38,239 bases of DNA from NCBI GenBank assembly GCA_001275005.1, contig JWZX01003097.1, positions 1-38,239 on the forward strand. Reading direction: 5' to 3'. Under the pieces are notes generated by a model that was not told the DNA's origin, did not search any database, and was given only the letters and a program-made list of their open reading frames with translations. Made by a program: the position numbers and the translations under genes. Below are positions 29,917 to 38,239 of this stretch, piece after piece (position 1 is the first letter of the stretch; each line of letters begins with the position of its first letter). Origin of the DNA: Chrysochromulina tobinii (taxonomy: Eukaryota; Haptophyta; Prymnesiales; Chrysochromulinaceae).

Positions 29917-31026
29917 ATGGAGGCTCTTCCACTTGGACGGGCGGCTGAAGGTGCGACGCCGGCGCCTGGACCAAGCTCCGAGGACACCCTTGCTTTTGAG
30001 GCGGCGTCAGAGCCGCTATCAGAGCAAGCACCGACGCTGGCTCCATATCCTCCAGCGTCGACTTCAGCCCAAGCAATGACACCTGGTGAAGTACTCGCAG
30101 CAGCAGCGGCTTCGACACCAGTGAGCCCAGTGAGCCCACTAAAAAGGCACGGGTATAACGAAATCTTTGGCGGGGCCGTGCCGCTGATGCTCGCTCGCCG
30201 TGCGCATCGCAAACATCGACCGCCACTCTCGCCCAATTCGCGTGCCACCCTTGAACGAGGGTGGAACTCGGCCCCATTCAGCCCAACGCCACCAACCTTG
30301 CAAGGCGTGAAGCTCGCACGCAAGGAACCATGGCACGACGACGCTGCCCATTTTGTGGAGCTGCTCAAAATGCAAGACCCCCCGTCGCTGAACAATACAA
30401 GACAAGCGCGCTTCTGGCAGAGCACTGCTCGCGATGTGTGGTCTGAGGAGAGCTGGAGCCACATGGAACGCCAGCGCGTTCAAGCTCGCAAGCCGGTGCA
30501 CGAGCAGCAGCGGCCATGGGACGACTCGGTCTGGCATGCGCAACCTTTTTCATTACGAGGCTGCAAGCCGGTGACGAAGGACGCGTGGTGGTACGAAGAT
30601 CAAAAGATTCGCCGGCGGCACGAGCCAGACCGTCTGCGGAGCGAGCGAATCAAGAAGGGCATGCCGAGCCCCTACGAGGTGCAAACGCGCGAGGCGGAGG
30701 CTAAAATTACCCCACGATTCGGGTGGTTTTCATCCGCGCCAGCGGCGGCGCCAGCGGCGGCGCCAGCGGAGGCGCCAGCGGAGCCGCCAGCGGCGGCGCC
30801 TCGGGATGCCTCTGCGCCACGGCCAGCTGCTATGCCGCCGAGTGGGCGGCGGGATGCCTCTCCGCCAACTGCTAGACCACCCGAGTCGGCGGAACCAGCA
30901 AAGGCGATCGCAGATGTCGCAGCCCATGGGAGTGGTGGCGGCGGCCTATTCAGCTGGTTCCGAGGGCACCCATCATCGCAAAGTGAAAAGGCTGCGGATG
31001 AGTTGGCTAGAAGGTTGACGTGTTGA
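29917..31026 (+). CDS. Trp/Arg-rich protein, unknown
   Basis: The frame is open from 29548, but the first part runs through repeat copy B and the microsatellite. The ATG at 29917 (MEALPLGRAAEGATPAPGPS) is the likely start, giving 369 residues. A Ser/Pro/Ala-rich N-terminus is followed by a region with recurrent Trp and basic residues (SRATLERGWNSAPFSP, HDDAAHFVELLKM, RFWQSTARDVWSEESWSHME, KPVTKDAWWYEDQKIRRRHE). Three to four loosely repeated W-x(3-5)-Q/R units suggest a structural or filament-binding repeat. An Ala/Pro tract and a short aromatic end follow (GGGLFSWFRG). No signal peptide, no membrane helix, no recognised family. Confidence 0.55.
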   Translation: MEALPLGRAAEGATPAPGPSSEDTLAFEAASEPLSEQAPTLAPYPPASTSAQAMTPGEVLAAAAASTPVSPVSPLKRHGYNEIFGGAVPLMLARRAHRKHRPPLSPNSRATLERGWNSAPFSPTPPTLQGVKLARKEPWHDDAAHFVELLKMQDPPSLNNTRQARFWQSTARDVWSEESWSHMERQRVQARKPVHEQQRPWDDSVWHAQPFSLRGCKPVTKDAWWYEDQKIRRRHEPDRLRSERIKKGMPSPYEVQTREAEAKITPRFGWFSSAPAAAPAAAPAEAPAEPPAAAPRDASAPRPAAMPPSGRRDASPPTARPPESAEPAKAIADVAAHGSGGGGLFSWFRGHPSSQSEKAADELARRLTC

Positions 31027-31356
31027 ACATACGTAAATGTGTGCGTTCTACGGTTTGATATCGCACATTAATAACAAACACGGAAACTAGGTAATGGTAT
31101 ACGCGTATACTGCGTCCTACATCAGGCGTACACTTGTTCCTTTGTATCCAACACGATCCATAGCGCGACCGCCGCACAAACTCACGAAGGGAAGGTAGCG
31201 CGAACGAGCCGAGTTTTTTACGCATCCGGTGCACACGGGTGTAACACCACAAGGGTAGTGCATGACATGAGGTACAAAGTAGGAGGCCTTCACACACAAC
31301 GACCGTGTGATTCTCGAACTGATTCTCGGCGATTTGTCTGACTATTTCTGAACTCC
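31027..31356. other. Intergenic, no supported gene
   Basis: This 330-bp gap between two plus-strand genes is relatively AT-rich. It contains no open frame with protein-like content and no recognisable RNA. It likely carries the SET gene promoter. Confidence 0.5.
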
Positions 31357-32396
31357 ATGTCAAACTCCACCTCGCTACGTGCAGCGCGAATCGCCGCTTT
31401 GCTCCACGGCACCAGCCTCGAAGTCCGACCAAGTGCTCGGTGTGGCGGCGAGGAAGGCCTGTTCTCCACCGAGGCAGTCGAGGAGGGCATGGTGCTGCTC
31501 ACTGACTGCGCCTTGTGCTGGCTACCAGTCGAGGAGGGCGCGCCACAGAGCTTGGTTGCGGACGGTTCACGATCGAATTGCGAGCAGTGTGGCGCGTTCA
31601 TCGGTTCACCGGCAGCCATCCTTCAGAAGCTCGCCGGCGACGCCGAGCCGCTCAAGCTGCCGCGCCTGGGCGGTGCTGCGACGCCTAAGAAGCACGTGTG
31701 CCCGCGCCCTGCTCCCGAGAACCCACACGTTGGGCAGTGCCGGGTCGAACCGGACGACGCGTCCGGCCATCCAGTCGCTCGCGACGGCTTCGAGCAGGTG
31801 CAGATGGCGGCGCAGCTGCTCGCACGCATGGCACTGGAGGCGATGAGGGCAGGTGAGAAGGTCACGCCGTCTCTGCCAGATGCCGATTCACCATCGCTCG
31901 CGATCCTCGACGCGCTCGCCTCGCCCACGTGGGACGTTGTGTGCCGCTCGGACGGGGACGCCACCGAGGCGGCCGGGGCGCTTCCTCGCAACTCGCTGCC
32001 GGCGGTGCAGCACGCGCTGCGGAACCGCGCGTCGATCAGCTTGCAAGACGCATGGAGCGACGAGCTCACAGCCCAGCTGTACTCGCGTGCCCTTGGTTGC
32101 GTCGCGCGCAATTCGCTCTGGGTACAGATCCCAAACGCGGCCGTCTTCTATCTCTCAGCCTTCGACGAGGCGCTCGCGACGGGAGACAAGGCGTGCAAGA
32201 GGGCGCTGCCCGCCGTGTGTGCGCTCATCGAGCGGGTCCGGAATCGCCGTGCTGAGCTGGGCCTTGGGCGATGCCCCGCACCGAGGGCGGTGGATCGGCG
32301 CCGTGTCGGGCGGGCCGAAGGAGCTGGCGAGGAGAGCGAGGAGAGCGCGCAGGTCGACGACGAGGAGGAGGATGACGACGATGAGGAAGACGACGA

Positions 32397-32432
<36 letters not shown>

Positions 32433-32895
32433 AGGGAAGGAGGAGGAGGGCGAGGGCGAGGGCGACGATGAGGTGCAGAGTGAGGAGAGCGAGGAGGAAG
32501 ATGCGGAGGAGGAGCTCCACTTTTGCTGGGCAGTGCCGCATGCATCCCCACCTCGCGAATTGCGCTTCAGCTCCTCGCTCTTCCCTGCGCACAAGGGCAC
32601 CGCCCTCTACCCTCTCCTCTCCAAGTGTAATCACTCGTGTCGCGCCAACTGCTTCGTGCTGTGGACGGAAAGCAACACGGCGCAGCTGGTCTCGCACCGC
32701 CCAATTCACGCCGGCGAGGAGCTGTGCATCGACTACCTCGGCGGTAGTTCCGAGGGGCAGACCTCCAGAATCTATGGCAAGCGGCAACGCCGGACATGGC
32801 TGCGCGCGCAGTACGGCTTCGACTGCAGTTGCGAGGCGTGCGCACCCGAGCCTCGGCCGAAGACGAACAATAGAAAGCGGCGCAAGCGCAGCTGA
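31357..32895 (+). CDS. SMYD-like SET-domain lysine methyltransferase
   Basis: A 512-residue protein with a split SET domain. The N-terminal SET half is at about 18-55 ([20 protein letters not shown], with the GLFST strand typical of SMYD/SET). A Cys/His region at about 70-135 (CEQCGAF, HVCPRP, GQC) may be a degenerate zinc finger. A helical insert follows, then an acidic tract at ~328-390 rich in Asp and Glu, including a (GAC)n-coded Asp run. The C-terminal SET half has [13 protein letters not shown] (Asn425-His426, the SAM-contacting NH motif), AGEELCIDY (Tyr460) and the post-SET zinc motif FDCSCEAC. Key residues are intact, so activity on histone or other lysines is plausible. The basic end NNRKRRKRS is a likely nuclear signal. 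Confidence 0.82.
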
Positions 32896-33021
32896 TAGAA
32901 GTCTCGATTTTTACGTATGGCGACATGAACGCGACGGTCTCTACACCGGTTTCCCACGCGTCATGGGACGTCTGCACATCGGAGTCGCACGACCCTTCCA
33001 GAAGTATCCATAATTGTCAAG

Positions 33022-33169
33022 TTCGCTGTGCACAAGTTCGCCTGCTGCTGCTCCAGCTGCTGCTCCTCTCCACTTGCTCTGGCTATCCAGGCAATTTCGC
33101 TGCACAAATTCGCGAGCATGCTGCTCCAGGTGCTGCTCCTCTCCACTTGCTTTGGCTATCCAGGCAATT
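33022..33169 (+). repeat. 74-bp tandem duplication spanning the signal-peptide coding segment
   Basis: Two adjacent copies (from 33022 and from 33096) share TTCGCTG, CACAA.TTCGC, GCTGCTCCAG, GCTGCTCCTCTCCACTTGCT and GGCTATCCAGGCAATTT. Only the second copy carries the ATG (33118) used as the start of the LamG gene; the first has CTG at the aligned place. Confidence 0.85.
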
Positions 33170-34547
33170 TTGCGCTCCAATTCATCGCCAAGGAAGGCGA
33201 TATCCTTCGCGTACCTCATGAGAGCTCGATGAATGGGCCTCTCATCGATTCCTTCACCGTCGAGCTGTGGCTCAAGGTGGAGCGAAATGCACAGCTTGAA
33301 AGCGGGCGAATCGTAAACCTGATCGGCTTTCCGGGGCGGCATCCCTTCCTCGGGCTCGCCGCAGACACCGGCTGCGCAATCGTCCAACTGAAGACGACCA
33401 ACAACACGTGGTACTCGTATGAGGGCACCACACAGCTGGATGATGGTCAGTGGCATCATGTCGCTGCGACATGGGATGGCACGAAGCAGCACCCGGCCGA
33501 CCGTGCGCTCGCGCTTTACGTAGACGGCATCCTGGAGGCCGCGGGAGGCGAGGACGACGACGCGACCGAGGTGCCCAAGACGCCGGTGCGCTACCACTGC
33601 CGCCTCGCCGCCGCCGATCGTGGCGCCGCCGCCTTGTGTGCTGTCGCCGCCGCGCGCGTCATCCCTGTGCCGCGCGCCACTGGCTCACGCTTCTCCGTGC
33701 TGGTGGTGCCTCCTGATACTTAGTGCAGGATGCAACGGGTCTAACGGTGGTCAACAAGTGCGAGACCGGTCTGTGCGAGGAGGGGATGCAGATCGGCGGC
33801 CTGTACTGCTGCTCGGGCGGCGGCTACACCGGGCGCTACTTTAACGGCACACTGGATGAGCTGCGCGTGTGGCGTGTGGCGCGTACGGAGGCGCAACTGG
33901 GCGAGTGGAGGAGCCTGCCTCTCAATTCCGGCGACTTTCCCGAGCTGCTCTTCTACTTTCCTCTGGATGAGGCCGGGATGGAGCTGGGTGCGAACGTAGT
34001 CGAGTCAAGGGCTCTTCCGTGGTACGCCATCCTTGGCAACGCCAAGGGCGCCGGCCGGCCGCATTGGGTGGTCTCGCACGCGCCTATGAGCTGCCGCCCT
34101 GGCAGCCGCGCCCCCATCTGCCGCCGCATCGAGAGCAGTAGCGTGTCGCTCGGAGGCAACTCGCTGAACAATGAGGAGGACCAAACTGACATCAGTCCTG
34201 CGGCGCTCCTTGGATGGATCCTCGTGTCCGCGCTCGCCTCCGCCCTATGTGCCTCCGTCCTCACCTACGTCCACCTGACAGGCACCTGCCCTCCTGCCTT
34301 GGCCGCCGCCGCCGCCACAATCCGCGGTCTCGCGAACAGCGCGCAGGGATACGTGCCCGCGGCCTTAGGCGAAACGGCCTCGTCTAGCCCACATGCTAGC
34401 CCAATGCCGTCAAATGCCGCCGCCGCCGCCGCCGACTGGCGCTGGGCGCAGCCGCCGCGTGTCAGTCAGCCAGCTTTCAGCTCGCCAATGCGTACGCTCC
34501 CCCCCGCCCCATCTCCTGCCACCCCCAAGTCCTACGGCGGCTTGTGA
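33118..34547 (+). CDS. LamG/concanavalin-like domain type I membrane protein, two exons
   Basis: The ATG at 33118 starts a signal peptide (MLLQVLLLSTCFGYPGNFAL). The LamG-like jelly-roll follows: DSFTVELWLKVE, FLGLAADTGCAIVQL, DGQWHHVAATWDG and LALYVDG. After an interruption (about 33586-33728) it resumes with LTVVNKCETGLCEEGMQIGG, YFNGTLDELRVWRVARTEAQ and LLFYFPLDEAG. The two parts sit in different frames. A GT-AG intron (donor at 33586 or 33571, acceptor CAG at 33726-33728, phase 0 in either case) joins them cleanly. A membrane helix (ALLGWILVSALASALCASVL) and a ~90-residue Ala/Pro/Ser cytoplasmic tail end the protein. It is probably a surface glycan- or ligand-binding protein; ligand unknown. 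Confidence 0.75.
33586..33728 (+). other. Inferred GT-AG intron in the LamG gene
   Basis: GTGCGC at 33586 and TGCAG ending at 33728 bound sequence that is not LamG-like when translated, and removal fuses both halves of the domain. GTGCCC at 33571 is an equally in-phase donor that would drop five residues. Confidence 0.6.
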
Positions 34548-35822
34548 GCGCCGCGGAGAGCCGGTGACGGAGGATGCAGCACGAGCGGGGCTGCGACTCG
34601 GACTCTTGCTTCTCCCTTACGTGTGGGCTCCAGCCTGGAGAAACGAGAAGTAGCTTAAAAAGTTGCTATAAATGTCTAATGTGATCCGCGCACGGCTGCG
34701 GAAACCGCTCGGCGTCCTCGAGCGAGGGTGGACGCCCCTAGTTTGGCCGCCTAGAGCGATTTATGACGCCCCTCCCGCCTCCGGGCCGCGCTCCGAACCG
34801 GCCTCCAGAAAGACTGACATCCGGAACGATCCCGGCCCGCACGCCGCACTTGGCACGCGCACGGCCACGGGTCCCGCTCGGGTGCCGCGCCCGCCCTGCC
34901 CCCCCCCCGCCCGCGAGCGCGTCAGCCGTCAGGCGAGGCGCGAGCCGCCGCCCGGCGACGCGCGACGTGCGGCTGCGGGCTAATGGCGGGGCGCGACCTC
35001 GGACCTCGCCTGCCCACCTGCCTCTCGAGTCTGGCCGCGGTGCGGATTTTGGTTTCGTGCGCCCGCTCTTGTCGGCTGTGTGTGGTCACAGCTCACACGC
35101 ACCGGCCGCCGCGCGGACTAAACAGTATTATTTCGATAGCCATTGAGCTGCATAATCGATAAAATGAGCTCAAACCTCAAAGCAAAAACAGCACTCTCTG
35201 TCGAGTCGTACTGAACGGTAACTGACGTGGCGAACCGCACACGCCGCGACGCCGGCCGGGGGCGCGTCCACGCGCGCCGGCGCAACGCGCGGCGGCGCGC
35301 CCCATCGCGATCGGCGCCGTCCGCGGGACGCGGATAGCGTTAAGGTTAACGATAATACTTGACACACGATGTCCGCGACCATACTATGCTTCTATACACC
35401 AATACACGATACCGCGACCACGCTCCCCATCATGACGCATGCCCCGTCGCCACGAAAGCCGAGTCGTGCGGCGGTTTGATGCGTGGTTTGCCATGAGCTG
35501 CTCGGCACATCATGCTCCATCGCAGCTCGCCCGGGCATGCGCGCATGCCCGCCGAAGGCCGAACCCCACACTCTCCTCGTCCATGAACACAAGACGTCTG
35601 ACATGCACGAGTGCGCCCGATCGTAAAGAGTCGGGAATACCGTCCACGTCGCGTGCTATCGCATGCAGGGCACACATGGTGCGGCCGTGGTCTCGGCCGT
35701 TGCCCAGGGTGCCTCGACAGTCGCCACGCACGCGTACTCGCACTCGCTCTCGCGAAAGTGCGGCCGGTGCGGGGGACCGAGAAGGCGATGGGGGGGTCCA
35801 GGGGGGATGCGACGTGGGCCGC
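34548..35822. other. Long intergenic region between convergent genes, no supported gene
   Basis: This 1.3-kb gap lies between the LamG gene (+) and the esterase gene (-). Open frames here are Pro/Arg/Ala-rich and have no motifs, as expected of chance frames in GC-rich DNA. It holds a 20-bp palindrome (35532-35551), a CG-rich core (about 35230-35340) and a small near-palindrome CGTTAAGGTTAACG (35337-35350). No tRNA or rRNA was recognised. Confidence 0.45.
35532..35551. repeat. Perfect 20-bp palindrome
   Basis: CGGGCATGCGCGCATGCCCG reads the same on both strands. Function unknown; it sits in the long intergenic region. Confidence 0.8.
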
Positions 35823-37517
35823 TCAGACGTAGGTGCACACGCCCTGCGCGCGGTTGCGCAGCTCGCCCATCTCGCAGCGTGCGCCCGAGGGGCAGTGCGC
35901 GTGCGCGACTGGCCCGCAATCCTGGCTGCTCATATCGTCGAGAGCGCCGGTGCACGGGCAGACGAGGAGGCAGTGGAAGAGGCCCTCGTCGTACGGGTCC
36001 ATCTCCTCGTGCGCGCCCTTGCCAACGCACACGGGCCACGCCTTCGAGTGCACGCTGACCGCAGCGTCTACAGGGCAGCTGTTCGCTGAGGGAGCTGCGC
36101 CGCCAACGAGGCACTTGGGGGACTTGTCATCGTTGATGCCCATCTTGGGAGCGCATACGGTCCCCGTGCCGGCCTCCACGACCTCTTCGTCGGCGCGGCA
36201 GCCATGCTTCGGGTTGCCGTAGTGCAGCTGGCGAATGGGCCCCTCGACCACCGCCGAGAGCGTCGAGTCGAGCGCGGCGAAGGCCGCCTGCGCCGTGATG
36301 GAGGACTCGTCGGGGTGAGGCACGCCGATCTCCGTGGTCCCGACGATGGTGACATCCCCGAGGAGAGCGATGCGGGGCTCGCCTCGCACGCCGTCAGCCG
36401 CGACGGTGTAGCCGTAGCCCAGGTGCGCGGGCTTCGTCCATTGGAAGAGGAAGTCGAGCACAAACGGGCCGTTCGCGGTGGCGCTGTTCAAGAGCCAATT
36501 GTGCCCGCCATTCCACGAGCATCGGACCACGTCGCCACCCGGGCAGTCACCCATCGAGACGCAATACATGCCCTGCTGCCCGTCCCACTTGGTCGGGTAG
36601 TGGGAGGAGGAGCCCTTGCACCCGTTCGACGTCATCCACCCCCGCGAGTACTGGTTGCCCCCGAAGATCTCGTCAGTGGTGGTGTAGTAGTACCCGTCGG
36701 CCGAGAGGGAGACGTTGGCGGGCACGGTAGTGTCCTTCGTGCCGTGCAAATCGATCACGGGCACCCCAACCGCGGGTGCCATCGCAAAGCCCTTGTGGAA
36801 CGACCCAAACTCTGGCGAGATCGCCGCGAGCCGCGTGGCCAGATCCACCCCCAGCTGGTACGTCATCATGCCGCCGTTGGACTCGCCCGAGGCATACTCG
36901 CGCGACGTGTCCACGCACAGCTGCGACTCAAGCGTGTCGTACAGCGAGGGGATGAATCCGCCCACGTTGCTGAGCCCCGTGCCCGTCGGCGTCGGCCCTG
37001 TTTCCTCGCACGTCGTCCAGTCGCACTGCGGGTTGTGGTTGCCGCACCCGTCGCAGCTCGTGTAGCAGTATTCAGGGTAGTTGGCCTTCTTCGTGCAGGT
37101 GTAGCCGCCGGGGCCGGGGGACTGGGTCGTGCCCACAGCATTCCACGAATACCACGGGCCGCCCCTGTTTGAATTGTCGTCGCCGCCCTGGGCCGTCACC
37201 GAGATGAATCCGTACGTGTCGGAAAGCGCGGTGATGCCTGCTCCGCTCTCCTCGGAGGCGGCCGACATGCCCCAGCCGGGGTGGTGGATGAGGAGCGGCA
37301 GGGGAGTCGTCGACTTGTACGCCTTGGGCACGTAGATGCGGTACGTCCACTTCACGCCCGCGTACGTGCCCGTCGCCACCGTTGTCTTCCCCAGCGTGTA
37401 GGGGGAGGACTTGCCGCAGCCGCTCGAACCGATGGCCACATGCGACGACGCGTTGTACCTGACGCTGTTGGCGAGGGTAGAGCTCGCGAGCATGAGAACA
37501 GCCATCGGCGAAGCCAT
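35823..37517 (-). CDS. Secreted CE1-type esterase (PHB depolymerase / feruloyl esterase-like)
   Basis: From the ATG at 37517 a short signal peptide (MASPMAVLMLASSTLANS) leads into an alpha/beta-hydrolase. It shows YRIYVPKAYKSTTPLPLLIH, YASGESNGGMM (nucleophile Ser213), VIDLHGTKDTTVP (acid Asp262) and SWNGGHNWLL (base His339). This GxSNGG / HGxxDxxVP / GGH set is typical of the LpqC/PHB-depolymerase and feruloyl-esterase group. It likely cleaves short polyesters or esterified polysaccharides outside the cell. A Cys-rich insertion (CYTSCDGCGNHNPQCDWTTC) sits before the nucleophile. The C-terminal ~150 residues add another Cys-rich module (CLLVCPCTG, SSQDCG, CPSGARCEMG) that may bind a substrate or be disulphide-stabilised. 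The open frame extends to 37586 without an ATG. ATG 37505 is an alternative start. Confidence 0.83.
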   Translation of the reverse strand: MASPMAVLMLASSTLANSVRYNASSHVAIGSSGCGKSSPYTLGKTTVATGTYAGVKWTYRIYVPKAYKSTTPLPLLIHHPGWGMSAASEESGAGITALSDTYGFISVTAQGGDDNSNRGGPWYSWNAVGTTQSPGPGGYTCTKKANYPEYCYTSCDGCGNHNPQCDWTTCEETGPTPTGTGLSNVGGFIPSLYDTLESQLCVDTSREYASGESNGGMMTYQLGVDLATRLAAISPEFGSFHKGFAMAPAVGVPVIDLHGTKDTTVPANVSLSADGYYYTTTDEIFGGNQYSRGWMTSNGCKGSSSHYPTKWDGQQGMYCVSMGDCPGGDVVRCSWNGGHNWLLNSATANGPFVLDFLFQWTKPAHLGYGYTVAADGVRGEPRIALLGDVTIVGTTEIGVPHPDESSITAQAAFAALDSTLSAVVEGPIRQLHYGNPKHGCRADEEVVEAGTGTVCAPKMGINDDKSPKCLVGGAAPSANSCPVDAAVSVHSKAWPVCVGKGAHEEMDPYDEGLFHCLLVCPCTGALDDMSSQDCGPVAHAHCPSGARCEMGELRNRAQGVCTYV

Positions 37518-37701
37518 CGCGGCGCTACTTCTCGGCCCCCAACAGCAAAAGACCCAGGGGCAGAGACGAGCGGACGACCTCTGCACGACCTGGCGGGCCT
37601 CCTCGGAGAGCCCGAAGTTGATTGGTCCTGCAATCAGTAAAAACGTGTACTATGTAAGAATGCACACGGCAGCAGCAACCTCGAGCGATGCGGTGGTCGA
37701 G

Positions 37702-38239
37702 CTATGCTGAGCTCGAGGTTGGGGCTGCTGCGCCACACCCATCACCGCCGCTGCCGCTGCCACCGGCAGCGCCGCGTCCGCCGCGCCCGCCACCCCCACG
37801 GCCACCCCTCCCACCCTTGCCGCCGCCTTTGCCCTTACCCTGGGCGCCGCCCTGGGCGCCGCTACGATCACCTCCGTCGTCGTCGACGAAACTGCCGCCC
37901 CCCCCACCAGCCTCGCCCCCCCCCCCACCAGCCTCGCCGCCCCCCCCACCAGCCTCGCCGCCCCCGCCGCCGCCCCCGCCAGCGTCCTTGTCTCGGTTGG
38001 CGCCGCCCTTGCCGCCCTTGCCGCCGCGCGGCCGCGCGCCGCTACCGCCGCCCCCAGCCGCCCCATCCTCGTCACCGCCGCCTCCGCCACCTCCGGCACC
38101 GTCCTTGCCGCCACCGCCCTTACCCCCGCCCTTGGCAGTCCGAGAGCCCTTACCGGTAGAACCCTTACCGCTGCCACCCTCCTTACCACCCTCCTTGCCG
38201 CCGCCGCCACCCTCCTTACCGCTCTCCTTCTGCGCTCTC
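37702..38239 (-). CDS. Gly/Lys-rich, RGG-tailed protein, 5' partial
   Basis: A minus-strand frame enters from the right edge and is open for 178 codons to TAG at 37702-37704. It has no ATG in the window, so the start lies outside. Gly dominates and the third codon base is mainly C or T, while Lys, Asp and Glu are spaced regularly (GGKGGKGGANRDKDAG, three copies of GGGGGEAGG, then SFVDDDGGDRSGAQ). The end has an RGG-like block (GGRGGRGGGRGGRG). The codon-third-base bias and periodic charged residues argue for coding rather than noise. RGG tails occur in RNA-binding and nucleolar proteins, but a cell-wall Gly-rich protein is also possible. Confidence 0.55.
   Translation of the reverse strand, partial: RAQKESGKEGGGGGKEGGKEGGSGKGSTGKGSRTAKGGGKGGGGKDGAGGGGGGGDEDGAAGGGGSGARPRGGKGGKGGANRDKDAGGGGGGGGEAGGGGGEAGGGGGEAGGGGGSFVDDDGGDRSGAQGGAQGKGKGGGKGGRGGRGGGGRGGRGAAGGSGSGGDGCGAAAPTSSSA

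Noticed and set aside
33723-34547. Second, separate LamG gene starting at 33723
   Set aside because: No ATG at the frame start, and the sequence completes the fold begun at 33118; a single intron explains both parts better.

Overview
The window looks like nuclear DNA of a GC-rich, single-celled, photosynthetic eukaryote. The families are eukaryotic (Tubby, chromodomain, SET, NFKBIL1-like, cyclic-nucleotide-gated K+ channel). At least two genes read best with GT-AG introns. One protein starts with a signal peptide followed by a twin-Arg hydrophobic stretch, as in lumenal proteins of complex (secondary) plastids. A haptophyte is my best guess, a stramenopile alga the alternative; this is inference, because no rRNA or organelle marker is present. 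Genes are dense, mostly intron-poor, on both strands, and rich in codon-repeat tracts (polyQ, poly-Ser, poly-Asp, poly-Pro, poly-Gly).

Layout. 1-1613 (-): receptor-type guanylate cyclase running off the left edge, with a one-base frame break at the start of the cyclase domain. 2255-4045 (-): polyQ membrane protein. 4257-5546 (+): NFKBIL1-like ankyrin protein. 5615-6046 (-): small secreted Cys-rich protein. 6279-7817 (+): SGNH-hydrolase-like protein. 8161-9627 (-): Tubby-like protein. 9714-15772 (-): a 6-kb reverse-transcriptase element with a C-terminal PD-(D/E)XK-type motif, imperfect terminal inverted repeats and a candidate 5-bp target duplication. 15939-20060 (+): voltage-/cyclic-nucleotide-gated K+ channel. 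20572-23032 (+): two-exon S33 (TAP-like) serine peptidase whose intron is a minisatellite. 23033-24763: repeat copy A and weak ORFs. 24764-25391 (-): probable thylakoid-lumen protein with a one-base frame break, divergent from 25600-26073 (+), an unknown small protein. 26688-29228 (+): dioxygenase halves fused to chromo and Tudor-like domains. 29296-29680: repeat copy B. 29917-31026 (+): unknown Trp/Arg-rich protein. 31357-32895 (+): SMYD-like SET methyltransferase. 33118-34547 (+): two-exon LamG-fold membrane protein. 35823-37517 (-): secreted CE1/PHB-depolymerase-like esterase. 37702-38239 (-): C-terminus of a Gly/Lys/RGG-rich protein entering from the right edge.

How genes may connect. There is no operon logic here. 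A guanylate cyclase, a channel with a cyclic-nucleotide-binding fold and a Tubby protein lie within 20 kb and would fit cGMP/ciliary signalling, but co-location alone is weak evidence. Two genes (dioxygenase-chromo-Tudor and SET) are chromatin-type proteins only about 2 kb apart. The most unusual items are the inverted-repeat-bounded RT element with an excision-like scar, the half-domain dioxygenase fused to chromatin readers, the minisatellite intron with a duplicated 5' end, and a dispersed hairpin-rich repeat present in two copies.
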